A stretch of DNA of 64,000 nucleotides from Allium sativum (GCA_030737875.1 CM060921.1:405706192-405770191), one strand, 5' to 3'; shown: positions 25,346 to 38,700, numbered from the stretch's first letter. Numbers and translations are program-made. The notes: generated from the sequence alone by a model not told the origin.

Positions 25346-26519
25346 ATTCATTTAGAGAACCAACCACTCACATTAGACAGATATTGTTACAGTCACTGGA
25401 TGTGCCGGTCGGTTCCGGGCAGATTTACTCTGCAACTCGGTCTAACCTCGGGTCATTTTTGGGCTCAATGCTCTAACCACCCACATTAGATAGTTATTGT
25501 TATGGTTGCTGGATTTGCTGGGTGGTTCCGGGCAGTCTTATACCGTAACTCAATTTAACCTCGGGTTAGGCATATTCGTATTTTCCACAATGTACACATT
25601 TCTCATTTTAGGACGAATTCTTCATATAAATTATTCCTAATTTACTTATACCATAATTACTTTTCTATTGTACATTATCAACAATTACTATTATGGCCCA
25701 CTTTCCCTCTAAATCTTGTTTATAAAATTTTACCAAATTAACCATGATTATGCTAAACATGACAATTACATGTAATTTCAAGTTATTAATCAGAATAGGC
25801 AATAACCCACCTTCCCAAACTCGCCATAATAATCATGCTCAAAATCACTATGCCATATATTTGGCGTTCCAAGTAAGTAGTTAAGCCTAATCTCGACTTA
25901 ATGTTCCTATTCACGTTTTTGGCCCAATCTAGATTAAATATCCAATTTTACAATTCCTGCTAAAACTAGATTTAATATTCTAGTTTACAATTTATGCCAA
26001 AACTAGATTCACATGCCAACTACATGTTTTGCGGTCAACAATTTACCATTTACGCCCAATGCATGAAAATTACTCACTATTATTGCCAATTCAGATCATG
26101 CCAACATATTTATTATGCCAAGTTATATAAATTTCATGTTATACCAATCTTCCAAATTTTCAATCACATTCATGTTAGTTTCATGTTTTGCCCAAATCGT
26201 ATTCCCATCATTTGCGTAATCATGATTCAGTCTAGATTATAGGTAAATCTAGATTCATAGAAAAAAGGGAATAAACAAGAATACCATGAAAAGATAGGCA
26301 TAGACATAAGATGATAATCCCAAATTCACGACTTACAGATCTAATAAATATACTGAATAAATTGACTAAAACATTGCATGCATAGATCTGATAACATTAT
26401 GAACATGAAAAGGTTTGAATAATAACCTAGGTTCAAGAACATGGATAGACCTAACTTAATAGAAAAATTCCCAAAATCAAGATCCAAGGATAATTAAGAA
26501 TAGGTCTAAATAGAAAATC

Positions 26520-26768
26520 AAGCTTAGATCCAATTTCATAGTCATAATCCTAGGCAATAATCTCATAGTCATGAATCATAGGTAATTAGTCACAATGGTC
26601 CTTGTCATAGTCATAGGCAATAGTCTTATGTTCACAGTCATAGTCATAGGCATAGTCTTATGTTCACAGTCATAATCATAGGCATAGTCTTATGTTCATA
26701 GTCATAGGCAATAATCTTATGTTCATAGTCTTAGGCCATTAACAATAGTTTCAACGTCATAGGCATAG
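26520..26768. repeat. TCATAGTCATAGGC tandem tract
   Basis: Irregular repeats of CATAG, CATAGGC and CTTATGTTCATAG. The other LTR has the same tract at 39050-39300. Solo LTR IV inserted at one CATAG. Confidence 0.75.
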
Positions 26769-27105
26769 TGTAACGACCGGGAATTTTGCTCGATCCGAAT
26801 CAGTCGCTAAACCGACCAAGACCGTTCGAAATGCCTGATTGTTTTGAGAACACGACAAAATAGAACGCAGACAAAAAAACATTTCATTGTATATTACAAC
26901 AACTTCATCAGATTACAAGAATATACAGAGTAATGAATAAATATTACACATTATAAAATATCAGAGATTACAATACATTATATAGCAGCGGAAAATAATA
27001 CAAATACAACTGAATGAGATATACGGATACAAAGCTTTCCGAATATCCTTCCAGCTATAAACTAGGTTCTTGTGAATATAAATCTGCAAAACCAAAACTA
27101 CTAGC

Positions 27106-27176
27106 TGCCCGTGTCGAAAATAAGGGCACCCAGAGTTTAGGTTAAAACAATAAACTCTAGGTCAGTCATGTGACTG
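27106..27176 (-). other. LTR-end module of three hairpins, element IV
   Basis: On the minus strand: CAGTCACATGACTG, GAGTTTA with TAAACTC, and TGCCC with GGGCA, in the same order and spacing as in element V. Confidence 0.6.
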
Positions 27177-28207
27177 GTGTGAGAACTAAAACAGTTATTA
27201 ATCTTTATTTTAAAGTTCGGTAAATCAAGGGACAACGCCGTATAACACGGAACGGGTTTCCTCCTAAGACTACCAGTGCATAAAACAACAGCGCAATGCT
27301 AAATAAAGAAAAATGAATCTATTATAAGACCTAGGTCCCATCACACAATGCAACGCAAGCCGGAGGATAGGGTTTTTACCTTATAATAGCCAAGAATGAT
27401 TGATACGTTTAAAACAAATCATTTGATACTATTATAAGTGCATAGTGCATAAAACAACTTCAAATCATAAGTATCAATCATAGACGGCATAAGCGCCCCA
27501 TCCCACTATGTCACCATACAAGGCTCTACAATCAAAACCGCACATGTCACGTATTGGAAGTTGGATTTCCATCTGTGACCCGAGGCAAAAGATAGTCCTC
27601 TACCGATTCGAGACTCTCTAGCCCGAGCCTCAGGCAAGCGCGCAGGCAAGCCTTGGATCGTCAGGGCCGGTCCACCGATGTGGATTATTATGCATGAACA
27701 CTACGTTTCCCCGCCCTTTAGGGCGTAAATGAGCCAAATGACTCCATCGGCTTCACACAGTCACCGATATATCCGAGGCGCCTCGCAACAGCAACAACCA
27801 CATAAGTCAAACTCGTCAGGGCGTGTAAAATCACTAACGCCACTTCTAACTAGAAAGAAACGCATGTCCTCCCTGAGGTCCTTCTCTCGTTTCTGGTTCA
27901 CAACCGGGGTGCGAGGCTCGCGAATCAACGTTACACAAAGCTATGCCACATAGGACGTGCTTTGATCATCAACCACAAGACTCTGCTTTTCAACATAAGC
28001 CTTGGTCGTATTGCCACTTAGGCATGCCACACAGGCAATTCACTCCATGCGTTTGATATCCATCAATATACAACCTCTGGGCTCGTACGTCTTAGAGAAG
28101 GGCGTTAAGCAAGAGAATAAATTCTCCGCCGCCAAACAGATGCATATTTAATAGAAATCAACCACACAGAATAAAATCCAATGTCAGACACACAGTCCAC
28201 TTACAAG

Positions 28208-28228
28208 TCCGTTCTGGGTCTGAACGAA
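28208..28228 (-). other. AGACCCA-loop hairpin, element IV
   Basis: On the minus strand TTCGTTC, loop AGACCCA, GAACGGA; seven pairs including one G.T. Confidence 0.6.
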
Positions 28229-29820
28229 ATCGGAGGCACCTTGTACCTCGCTTATCCATCGATCTCCAAGTACGTCTGGACGACCACTAACAGATTCCCT
28301 CCTCTTGGGTGTACGGCCCAATCAAGATCATCAGTAATTATCCAAACGACGTGAAGACCTCCGGTCTTCAACCACCGTCTTCATCTTCGACACCACGTCA
28401 AATCAGTTATTTAGAATGGGATAAACCCGGTCTTTCTGAATAACTCACGTATATATTAAACAAGTGTTACACAAACACAACATACGCCTCATTCCAATTC
28501 AGAATATTCTTTTATTCAAATATTCTTATACTTTGGGAAAGGTTCCCATTAGTTTTATCAAAGATAAATTCTTTAAATTTATTCTTTAATCTTCTTTGAA
28601 TATCAATTCAAACTAGTCGGGATTAGCGAACCACACCGAAGTAATCATTTATTTTATTTTCCAATCCCAACCTATTCATCCCATAAAGTAAAACTGGTCA
28701 TACTTCATATCTAACACCACGGTGTTATCGGTAAATTCAATTACCATTTCACGTTCAAATCTAATTAAAGATTTAGCTATCGCCTGGAGCAAAACGGGTG
28801 ATACTCCATTCTCGGTCATTTCAACCTAATCAAAGATTCATTAAAACTCCACTTAGTTTTTAATCTTTACAGAAATCAATATCCTGTCTTTAACTGGTTT
28901 AAAGAACCAATGTCATTTAAAATACGGTTCACTATAAACCCAAAATCACATTCAATTCATTATCGGGTTAAAGAACAAGTGTTATTTGAAACACCGTTCA
29001 CGATAAACCCAAAAATCAATTCAAATTCAATTCCAATTAAATACCATTTAATTGGTACACTTCATTAAATCTAAATAAAAAGATTTAATCTTTTTCTCAA
29101 CTGGGTTTAAGAACAGTGTTAATGAAGACACCATTCACGACTAACCCAAATCATATTTGATATTAAATACAAGGCTCTGAATAGAAAATATATCGGCTTA
29201 TATTCAATTTCAAATTCTACGACCGACAAATATCGTATTGGAAATAACGATATAAATATATCTTTCAAAGTCCCATAATAATATCTGTACCATCACGAAA
29301 TCCAACATCGAAATATTCCAAAGACAATTTCGATTCAAACCCATTCCAATTCAATTATTGGAAATTCTGGTTATTTTCAAAACCATTTCAAATCCACTTT
29401 ATTTATTTTAAAAATAAATAGAATTATAGTTCTAGTTCAAAACTAGTTCATTTTGATAAAAATCTATTTTTATCTTTTCAAATATGGAGTTTTTCATCCC
29501 AATTCTTCACAAATCATTTCTTATGATTTTACACAAATTATTGATAGTTTTAACAATTTTATCAAGGCCAGTACAGTCGATTTCCATCAACGGCCATCGA
29601 ACTGCACTTACAGCGACCTTTTCCAAATTTGATTTGGACATAATTCTAAATCCAACCGTTAGATTTCAAATCTCTAATATTCTTTAGAAAGCTCTTTTCG
29701 ATACGAACCCAATGGTTCTGATTTTAGGAGAATCCGACGGTCGGATCTCCCGCAATATCCATTCAAAGTCAATGGTCGAAATTCGCGAACTGTCGCGGCG
29801 CGGCGCGTTCTATTCAGGCC

Positions 29821-29895
<75 letters not shown>
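29821..29895. repeat. TA microsatellite, about 75 bp
   Basis: Uninterrupted TA dinucleotides inside solo LTR IV. The corresponding place in element V has only a short TA-rich stretch (49950-49980), so the run expanded after the copies separated. Confidence 0.95.
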
Positions 29896-29899
<4 letters not shown>

Positions 29900-30059
29900 C
29901 ACTTCATCGATTTCCTTTCAAAACGTATTTTATAACTCGTTTTAAATTCGTTTTCGAAACGATTTCAACTTCATTTCAAATTCAAATCAAAATTGAATTT
30001 TTCCTTATAAATTCGTTTTAAATTCATTTCAAATTGATTTCAATTCAAATCGATTTTTA

Positions 30060-30455
30060 ATTCAATTTCAATTTAATTTGAATTTTAATTCATTCAATTT
30101 AATTCGAATTTCAATTCATTTCAGTTTAATTCGAATTTCAAAACTATTCAATTTAATTCGAATTTCAGTTCATTTCAATTTAATTCGAATTTCAATTCAT
30201 TTCAATTTAATTCGAATTTCAAAATCACTTTCAATATTCATTGAAAAATGAATATAAGTCGATATAAATATCGTTCACGTCTAAATGGCATCAATCTAAT
30301 CAACACGGCTTCATATATTTCTATTTTCAAATATTCTATTTCAAATATTTCTTTTTCAAATATTCTATTTCAAATATTTCTGTTTCAAATATTCTATTTC
30401 AAATATTTTTATTTCAAATATTTCTATTCAAATATTCTATTTCAAAATTGGAATT
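30060..30455. repeat. TTCGAATTTCAATTCA and TATTTCAAATATTTC tandem tracts in IV
   Basis: Two adjacent irregular arrays (about 30060-30230 and 30310-30455). The second recurs in V (50705-50815), while the first is replaced there by the regular 27-bp array. Frame 30248-30457 is this repeat translated. Confidence 0.7.
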
Positions 30456-31011
30456 AGGCTCAATCAATTACCGTATAATGTTGATTATATGGATTTTCCA
30501 CAACACATGTATAAAATAACAACGATAAATAATCAACCATCATCCAGAGTGCTCCACACAACTGCATAAGCATTAAATATAAATAATTAACGCTTACACA
30601 GTCTGTCAATCCATCGATTGACATACAACTAAACAATTGGGATTAGTGTACGTCAAATCTCATCCCAATACCCATGTGGGGTTTCAAATCAACAAACATA
30701 GATTTTATTTGTGCAGTTGGGCGACGTGTAAAATTTATTATCCCAATCAATATCAGTCAAATCAGTGTATATAAACAAATCGTCCGATTTGTTTATAAAT
30801 ATTTATTTTATATACACGTTAAAAATTATATTTTTAACTATAAAATATTTTCCACTATAAAATATTTTATTTCATTCACCATCACACAATCAAATTTCAC
30901 TACACAGCAATCAAACAAACAAGTCATCCATGGTCTGTGGACGACGGGTGTCAGCCGCTACTAAGCACCATCTGCATCCTAGTATATATTTCAAACTAGA
31001 AATAAAAATAA

Positions 31012-31033
31012 AAGTGAGGAGTTCTCACCTTTG
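31012..31033 (-). promoter_or_regulatory. Splice-donor-like hairpin, element IV
   Basis: On the minus strand AAAGGTGAG, five-base loop, CTCACTTT, with one G.T pair. AAAG/GTGAG fits the plant 5' splice consensus. ACTAGGATGCAG, an acceptor-like phrase, lies about 40 bases further on, which is too close for a normal plant intron. Confidence 0.5.
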
Positions 31034-33345
31034 GGATCCACTCCACCATTCCTCATTTCTGAATGGTTCGGATTTTGTTTTGATTTCAGTTTGTTCCATC
31101 GCACTCCTTTTCACGCTGTTCATAGTAAAAATAATATATTTTTATCGCTTCATTCCAATAAAAAAAAAATATTTTTATTTCTACTAGTTTTATTTTTACA
31201 ACGCTTCTTTCTACATAAAAAATATATTTTTATTTATGCTATTTTATTTATTTTTTAAAAAACAATGTTTCTTCTATTTTCGAAAACAATTCTAATTTTA
31301 TTTTCAAAACAGTGATATTTATATTTTTAAAATAGTGTAAATTTTCTATTTCAAAGACAATGTTAATTTTATATTTCAAAGACAATGTGAATTTTATAAT
31401 TCAAAGACAATGTGAATTTTATAATTCAAAAACAATGAAAAACAATGCTCTTTGTATTCTATTCAAAAATAATGCTATTCTTCTTCTTCTTCTTTTTCTT
31501 TTTTTTTTACAATGCTAATTTTGTTTTAAATAACAATGCTAAAATTTAAACTTTAAACATTTAAAAATATATTTAATTAAATAAAATCCTAATCATACCA
31601 TAACACAAAGGAACGCTGTTGTTTCCATCTTCTTCAGAAACGCCCCCTTCAGAACTGAGCTGCCACACTCTCCCCAAAACGCACGCCAAACAAAGCACCA
31701 TAGACCCAATCAGAGATGACCACTGGAACCGCCCTGCCTTCCTCTCCCCATCGCCTTGTCCATGTCGAACTCGCTGCTACGATGGTGCTTGAAAATGGAT
31801 GCGACGGCGACGAGTTTCAGCGTAGAATTCGAGGAGAATACAACTCCAACTACGATCATATCCGTACACAAGGTAGAGCTCGAAGGGTTCTTCCTTATTC
31901 TCTTTAAAAGATTCGAAAATCATTGAATCGATTTTGAAGAAAGAGGGGGAGAAGGATCGAAAATTCCGATCATTCAAATTAGGGGAGGCGCTTCTGAACT
32001 TTGACCAGCGATGGGCCTTTTGACCCAGCTGCTAGGGTTTTGACTTTGTTATAGTTAATTATATTTATTATTATTTAATTTCAAAAAGTGAGATTTTCAC
32101 TCGAACCCTAAATCAAACCCAACGACTGTCGCCCCTAGCTAAATACCCCCATTCCGAACACAATGGGATATGTATCGTAAGCCAGTTCGGCTGTTACGAT
32201 CAGTTTTCGGTAAAATCAACATATAAATCTATATATTGAATTTAAACGTACATTTCGATTTACTGGGGTCACATACGGACCCCAAAAATTACATAAAAAT
32301 TATTTCTAGCTTCGTATTGACGATACGGTCCTAACAAAACTAATTTCATCCAATTCCAAGACCGTTTGAAAAATGGTCATTTTATAGTCGATTAAAATCA
32401 ACTGAAACTGCCAAAACACGTTTTACTTCGCCATGCTCACATATTGATTTCAAAAATTTTGAATTTTGAAAGCTAGCAATAATTTGACATTCCGGATCCA
32501 ACAAAAGTGGTTTCGTCGAAAACGAAGGTCGTTTGCAAAATGGCTATTTTTAAGGCCTTTATATATTAAAATATATATAAATTCCACAACGACTTTTCTG
32601 AATTTTAAAATGGACATATCTTTCAACTTCTAAAGTGAAATCTAAGTTTCTTAACTTCGTTTGAAAGATATTATCAAACAGATTCAAATATTTCTTGTTT
32701 CGCTGAAATTCGATTTATTTTGAATCCTGTACGTTCATTTTAAATTCGAAATCGAATTTTCGAATTGCAGCGCCATTTTCACTTCTTTTTATAATTTAAA
32801 ATAAATATTTATATTCTAACGACGATTCAAACAGCTATATACGTTCTAATTCTATTCAAAATAGATTTCCCGTCGTTAGTATTTAAACTAAATCAATTTA
32901 AATATTCAAAATTCACTAAAATTGCCAAAATAAATTTTTTAAATTGGCTCGAATTTCCGGGTTATTACACATAGGCATAGTCTCATCGGTAATTAATCAC
33001 AATAGTTATTAATTAGATCCAAAGGCATAAACAAGCACCGATTCAAATGAAAGGATTAGGCATATTCTTATATTCATTTAATTTCATGCCACAAATAGAT
33101 CTAAACGTTCAAATCTAAAAAGTAACTGACTTACAACAAATGACGAACTTGAATTCTGGATTCTGAGTTCTGGAATTGAGATGCTTTCCTTTGGGTAGAT
33201 AAACGTTGCTTTGATTTATAGTTTTGAATTAGATTTGTTCGTCTCTAAGCTTTCTTCAAGTGGAGGCTATTCTTGGCTTCCTTCCAGCAGCATGACGGCT
33301 CTAGCTCTATTTTATTTGTGTGAATTTAGGTTAAGTGTTGGGTTG

Positions 33346-33353
33346 TATTTATA
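33346..33353 (-). promoter_or_regulatory. TATA box, element III LTR
   Basis: TATAAATA on the minus strand, about 510 bases into the LTR. It is conserved in the other LTR at 39660-39667, giving a U3 of about 0.54 kb. Confidence 0.6.
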
Positions 33354-33501
33354 GAATTTCAGATTGATCTGAGCCGTCAGATGATCATAGAGTGAATAAA
33401 GACCATACACACCAAGAGGAGCCAATCAGAAAGTGAAAAATCATCCCTAGTGACACAGCCAAGCCCCAGAAACCGAGCCAGGACCAGACCAAGCAGGTCA
33501 G

Positions 33502-33586
33502 GTCGACCAAGCAGGTCGACCTGTAGGTCGACCCCCAGGTCGACTACATAGTCGACTTGGGTACCCAGGTCGACCTCCTAGTCGAC
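33502..33586. promoter_or_regulatory. Cluster of seven GTCGAC palindromes in U3 of element III
   Basis: Seven GTCGAC sites in 85 bp, mostly as AGGTCGAC or TAGTCGAC, lie 150-240 bases upstream of the TATA box. The other LTR has only four intact sites (39816-39876). Position and palindromic repetition suggest binding sites for a dimeric regulator. This function is inferred. Confidence 0.5.
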
Positions 33587-33864
33587 CAGGGTCCTGGGCG
33601 GGAAAATTCCCGTCCAGCCCAGTTCTAGTCCAGTTTTGATTTTTGAACCTGTTTTCGGGCTGTTTGAATTTTAAATCGAATTCTGAAACTTCCGGAGGCC
33701 ATAACTCCTTTATACGGAGTCCAATTACGCAAACTCGGACTCTATCTCAAGCAGAATCCCGAGACGAACGAAATGGCTTAACCCGTTTCCCTTAATTCTT
33801 TCATTTAGAATTAAGTATACTTTAATTTGTGAAACTTAATGTTACAGAATTATGGGGTGTTACA

Positions 33865-33877
33865 TTATCCCCCTCTT
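33865..33877 (-). other. Polypurine tract, element III
   Basis: AAGAGGGGGATAA on the minus strand, directly before the LTR at 33864. Confidence 0.88.
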
Positions 33878-33882
33878 AAAAG

Positions 33883-33900
33883 GATTTCATCCCCGAAATC
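33883..33900 (-). other. Pre-polypurine hairpin, element III
   Basis: On the minus strand GATTTCG, loop GGGA, TGAAATC: six Watson-Crick pairs plus a closing G.T. The outer pair is G-C here, A-T in II and C-G in I and V. Confidence 0.65.
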
Positions 33901-34523
33901 TTCAAGTTAGGAAGAATGTATCCTACCATCCAATCACCCATCTAATCAACCATTCAATCACAAGCATTCATTGTCCTTAAAAAGATTTCTAATGCTTTCA
34001 TGTTCATATGCATAGTGTGTGTATATGTCTTTATCTAATGCAAAATCAGGCAGTCTACTGATTCAGTTGACCTCCTTAATGTGAATTATGTCAGTGCCAT
34101 GCGTCCAATCATGTATGCAAGCATCCCTAGTTATGTAAACACTACATGTGTGCATAGCCATTCATCCATATGCAACATCCATATGATAACATATCAAGTT
34201 AAATCCGTTAAGCAAATACATATATGCGAATGCAGTATGAAAGTGACTGAGTCGTCCTAGCGCCTATGATGTGTATATGCATCCACGAGCAACCATTTGT
34301 AATCATCAATCATAACATGTTTCAAATACATGTTTACATCCATTGGCGTCTACCTAAGGATCGATGATACGCCCTAGAGTATATACCTTGAAAGCTAGAA
34401 AGTATGCATAAAATTCCTAGAAAAAGAGATCAAGGATGTACCCTTAAGAAAAAGGGTATAATGCGTGTATCTAGTCTTCTAAGTTGCATCTTCTTGAGCT
34501 TCACTATTCTGTACCTTGTCTAA

Positions 34524-35041
34524 TTAATCTTTACAATTGCAAAGCTTCTTGACCTCCATTTCCAAAACTGTCATTGATCGGATAACTGGTTTTGCATTGT
34601 CAACTGGATACATGCGTAAGTCTGTCCCGCGTTTTTAGGGGTAAACACCTAACCTAATTAAAAACATCTGCGTACTCATGGACTACCCTAACGGATTGCA
34701 AATCGTCGATAAATGCATTAAGCGATTCTAGCTAGCTAAGCCTAACTGATTCTTTACATGGAATCTCGAGGGTATTTCCAAGGCAAGTCAAAAGTCTAAC
34801 TACCCTCCTTTCAGAATTACCCCATGCCTAGAATCAACTCATAGCCCATGGAACCAAAAACATAAGCATTACGCTTAAACTCAACACTTAATATAGTCAT
34901 TCTCAAATCCTTACAATCCAAAGGTAAACGGGCCGAACCACCAATTGGATTTGAGATGCTAATGGGATCTTCTACTATACAAGTACTAAGGTGCAGAGAC
35001 TCAACTATGGAAGTAGATAAATGCGAAGCGCTAAGATCAAA
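34524..35041 (-). pseudogene. Relic of Ty3/gypsy aspartic protease and start of reverse transcriptase
   Basis: Read on the minus strand from 35041, a frame gives FDLSASH where retropepsins have F-D-S/T-G-A-S-H, so the catalytic D-S/T-G is altered. It continues through SNPIGGSARLPLDCKDL and GYELILGMG, matching the protease end usually reading ILGMDWL; here it ends in a stop. Further on, VVHEYADVF matches the V-V-x-E-F/Y-x-D-V-F phrase at the protease/reverse-transcriptase boundary of Ty3/gypsy elements, followed by a stop and KRGTDL and RSMTVLEMEVKK pieces in another frame, where the first reverse-transcriptase motifs should be. The frame stops at 34524. Motif identity comes from knowledge of the family and was not searched. 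It is non-functional. Confidence 0.7.
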
Positions 35042-35714
35042 GGAATACTAACTGGTTGATCAAAACGAAGAGCTAGACTTTTCCAACGGAGACTTTTACT
35101 TTCTCTCTCAGGTATTCTGGTGGTAAAAACATGTACTCGCCCTTCTGAAAATCATGTCCCTCATCCTTGCCCTTGTCCTTAATTATATTCCCTATTATAC
35201 CATGGAAAAGATACTTCCTCTCGACTTAGGTTTTATAATTCCTTCTTTCTTCGTGAGTCGAGTTTATATCCATGAATTTCTCATCCTTGCGTTGAGCTCC
35301 CTAGCCAAACTCCCTCATCCTCATCTTTACCATCCCTGTGTAATCATATTGACAAGTTTCTCAAAAGCTGCCTCCAGCGCACGGAAAACCCTCCAAAGCT
35401 TGAAAGAAAATTAGCTGCAGGTGAAACTACTATGGCTATAGATGGAAGTCGGGCACTACTTTGCCCTTCGATAGGTATCATAGTCTTATCAAGCCTACGG
35501 AACCGTGCCGCGATGAGGTTACCTCCCAGAAAGCCAGGAGCCCCGAAGACTCAAGAAAGAAGGGGACAAGAATTCAAACAGAGGATCAGAAGATAGTGCG
35601 TATGGCTTTTGGGGAATATGCCTTTAAAACAAAACTTTTCTTTTGAAAATGCTTCTTTTAAACCGTTGAAAATAATTTTTTTTTTGAATCTTTTATCTGA
35701 TCCAGTAACCTTCA

Positions 35715-35726
35715 GCTCTGATACCA
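35715..35726 (-). other. Primer-binding site, element III
   Basis: TGGTATCAGAGC on the minus strand, two bases inside the LTR boundary; 12 of 12 to initiator tRNA-Met. Confidence 0.9.
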
Positions 35727-35728
35727 CG

Positions 35729-38700
35729 TTTAACACCCCACATTCGTTAGCGTCACTCACAAAGGGAATGCACTAAGTTATGTGAAGCATTATAGGTAAA
35801 AGATGCAGATAAATTACAAGATAGACAAAATTAAAACAGCGGGAAATAGAACTTTACTTTATTGATCAAATAGTTTGTACAACAATTATTTTCCAATACC
35901 AGAATATCTGTCTTACAAAATAAAGAAGCATAAAATAACATTTATATTCCCCAATGTAGCTTGAGCCAGCCATAGTAATGGAAAAGAGAATCCAAGCAAA
36001 ACTTTGACTAATCTTCAGCTTGGAAAGAAAACTGGGCTAAGTAGTAATATTTCCTCTTTGCGAACCGGGGGGGGGGATGGAAGACAAGAAAGTGAAAGAA
36101 AACAGAGTCAGACATAAAGTCTGGTAAGTTCGGTAACTTTCAGCATGTGAACAGGTAAAAACAACATGACATGAATTTAATTGAATACAAGACAATACCA
36201 TGATGATAGGGCTAACAAGATAACGCAAGATATGCTAAGGCAAGATAAAACTGAATGTACTGATAAACTGGATCTACCTACAAGCTGAATACAATAGTAA
36301 ACTGAATATGCTTCCATACTTTCTCTGCTACGCTATTACTCTGTTATTCTGGTTTATATCTCTGCACCACCTAACTAGTGATCCAACTCGTAATCTTTAT
36401 AAAATGATAACGTGCCCCCAATCCCTGTAATTGTGGTTGCCTTCAGGCGTACATTTATTATCTATTTCCTAGATCTAATCTAGGGTTTTTCTATCGAGTG
36501 CTTCCTAGATTCAACTAGGGTTTACATGACTTATCTTAATGATTCTCAGATTTTAGGGTTTACGCGACCTAGGTCCAACCAGGGATTATGCTACCTATCG
36601 AACGACGCCCCTACTCTAGGACACAATACCCAGAGCGGTATATGTTCCTAGACTTTCCCCACGTATGTGTCATGGATCGTTATCGCTGTCTATATGCACA
36701 TGTCCTTGATATGTGCGACCCGAGTCTCGTGGCAGGGCAAATTAAGAAACACGGAACTCGGTCGGGAGCTTTCAGATATCTGCCGATGCAGATGCTAAGG
36801 TCTGTTTTTCCAGTGGCTATGGTCCCACCTGACCCCTCCCTCAACTAATGAAAGGCACACCTTAAAAAATGAGAACTATACGCAGGCCCCCTTATGCCCT
36901 ACTAACTTATGGCCATCCGCAACCATAACTAGATAGCAAGTATATGGTCTATTGGAGTTCTCCGCCTTTCCGCTTCACGTATCTCGATTGACTCAAGATG
37001 GTAGGTAGACGACGAGTTGCTATCACAGGGCTACTGGTCTCGCCGAATCACGTTGGTCCATCCTAGTCTTTAGGTTGCCTTATATTGCAACCATGGCATA
37101 CCCTTGGTTCTTCTAATGCAGACCTTAACCTCTGTGAGCCCAGGCGAATCATCTACAGCGTCACAGAGGGATACCAAGAGTACCCTCACGTCTCCTCGAA
37201 GCCGCGTGCTTCGTACTCCAGTTCGTTGGAGCCTTCCTTAAGACCAGATGGACGTTCGCTCCTTCTCGTATTCTACTAAGGATTACTACTTAGTTCCCTT
37301 AACTAAGGTTTACTACTTAGTTTCCTGAACCGTCATTTTCTTAACTAAGGTTTACAACTTAGTCCTCTTAACTAAGGTTTACTACTTAGTTCTCTTTCTC
37401 ATCAAGTTGGATTGGTTAAGTGTCACTAGTCAATTCAAGTTAACTTAACCCATTCATTTGCCATGTTAAACTGGTTAAGTGTTATCAGTAGTTCATGTTA
37501 ACTTAACCCTACCACAAATCAAGTTATATTGGTTAAGTATTTCTTATTACTTAACCCCACCCCTTCATCTTGTATTGGTTATGTGTCCCCTTTAACTTAA
37601 CCTTGCCCATCTGTTTAGCTAACATGTTATAACGGTTAAGTATTGTCCCTTCATGTTATAACTTAACCTTGTTCATTTGCCACACTATGATGGCTGAGTG
37701 TTCTAAGTTTACTTAACTCCACCTTCTAGTCTAGTTAACATGTTAAATTGGCTAAGTGTATTTTACTTAACCCCTACGAGTCTTGTCTTGTTAACATGTT
37801 AAGTTGGTTAAGTGTTGCTATGGACTTAACCCTCCCATTCTATCTTAACCGTTTCTTTAAATTATTCATTTAGAGCACCAACCACTCACATTAGACAGAT
37901 ATTGTTGCGGTCACTGGATGTGCCGGTCGGTTCCGGGCAGATTTACATCGCAACTCAGCCTAACCTCGGGTCCTTTTTGGGCTCAATGCTCTAACCACCC
38001 ACACTAGATAGATATTGTTATGGTTGTTGGATTTGCCGGGCGGTTCCGGGCAGTCTTATACCGTAAATCTAACCTCGGGTTAGGCATATTCGTATTTTCC
38101 ACAATGTACACATTTCTCATTTTAGAACGAATTCTTCATGTAAATTATTCCTAATTTGCTTATGCCATAATCACTCTTCTATTGTACATTATCAACAATT
38201 ACTATTATGGCCCACTTTCCCTCTAAATCTTGTTTATAAGATTTTACCAAATTAACCATGATTATGCTAAACATGACATTTACATGTAATTTCAAGTTAC
38301 TAATCAGAATAGGCTATAACCCACCTTCCCAAACTCGCCATAATAATCATGCCCGAAATCACTATGCCATATATTTGGCATTCCAAATAAATAGTTAAGC
38401 CTAATCTAGATTTAATGTTCCTACTTATGTGTTTGGCCCAACCTAGATTAAATATCCAATTTTACAATTCCTGCTAAAACTAGATTCAATATTCTAGTTT
38501 ACAATTTATGCCAAAACTAGATTCACATGCCAACTACATGTTTTGCGATCAACAATTTATCATTTACGCCCAATGCATGCAAATTACTCACTATTATAGC
38601 CAATCCATATCATGCCAACATATTTATTATGCCAAATTATATAAATTTCATATTATACCAATCTTCCAAATTGTCAATCACATTCATGTTAGTTTCATAT

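Larger units (their letters stand above)
23194..26768 (-). repeat. Element III left LTR, segment 1
   Basis: TGTAACACCCCACATCC opens the plus-strand reading; the copy at 35729 matches over its whole length with a few percent differences. It holds a G-run (around 23530-23556) that is shorter in the other copy (36066-36075), a field of short inverted repeats built on CTTAACC and GTTAAGT (about 24741-25345), and a CATAG-rich tandem tract (26520-26768). The frame at 24567-24788 lies in this non-coding sequence. Confidence 0.88.
26769..32969 (-). mobile_element. Element IV: solo giant LTR, 6.2 kb, inserted in element III
   Basis: It is bounded by CATAG at 26764-26768 and 32970-32974. On the minus strand it starts TGTAATAACCCGG and ends GGTCGTTACA. 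It aligns along its length with the LTR of element V, including the LTR-end hairpin module (27106-27176), the AGACCCA hairpin (28208-28228) and the splice-donor-like hairpin (31012-31033). No second LTR, primer site or internal region is present, as expected after recombination between two LTRs. Frames within it, such as 27729-27953 and 31777-31977, are not supported as genes. Confidence 0.88.
32975..33864 (-). repeat. Element III left LTR, segment 2 (U3 start on the minus strand)
   Basis: On the minus strand this is the first 0.9 kb of the LTR, starting at 33864. It holds the GTCGAC cluster (33502-33586), then a TATA box (33346-33353), then the start of the transcribed part. Confidence 0.88.
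33865..35728 (-). other. Element III internal region, 1.86 kb
   Basis: It lies between the polypurine tract and the primer site. It contains a decayed protease and reverse-transcriptase start (34524-35041). The segment before the relic on the minus strand (35042-35714) may be gag-derived but I cannot show it. The bulk of reverse transcriptase, RNase H and integrase is absent, so III is a deletion derivative of a coding element. The short frames at 35154-35760 are not supported as genes. Confidence 0.75.

Noticed and set aside
31716..31977. Overlapping frames on both strands in solo LTR IV
   Set aside because: They lie in a GC-richer leader-like segment with no domain match. A captured exon is possible, but a gene is not supported.
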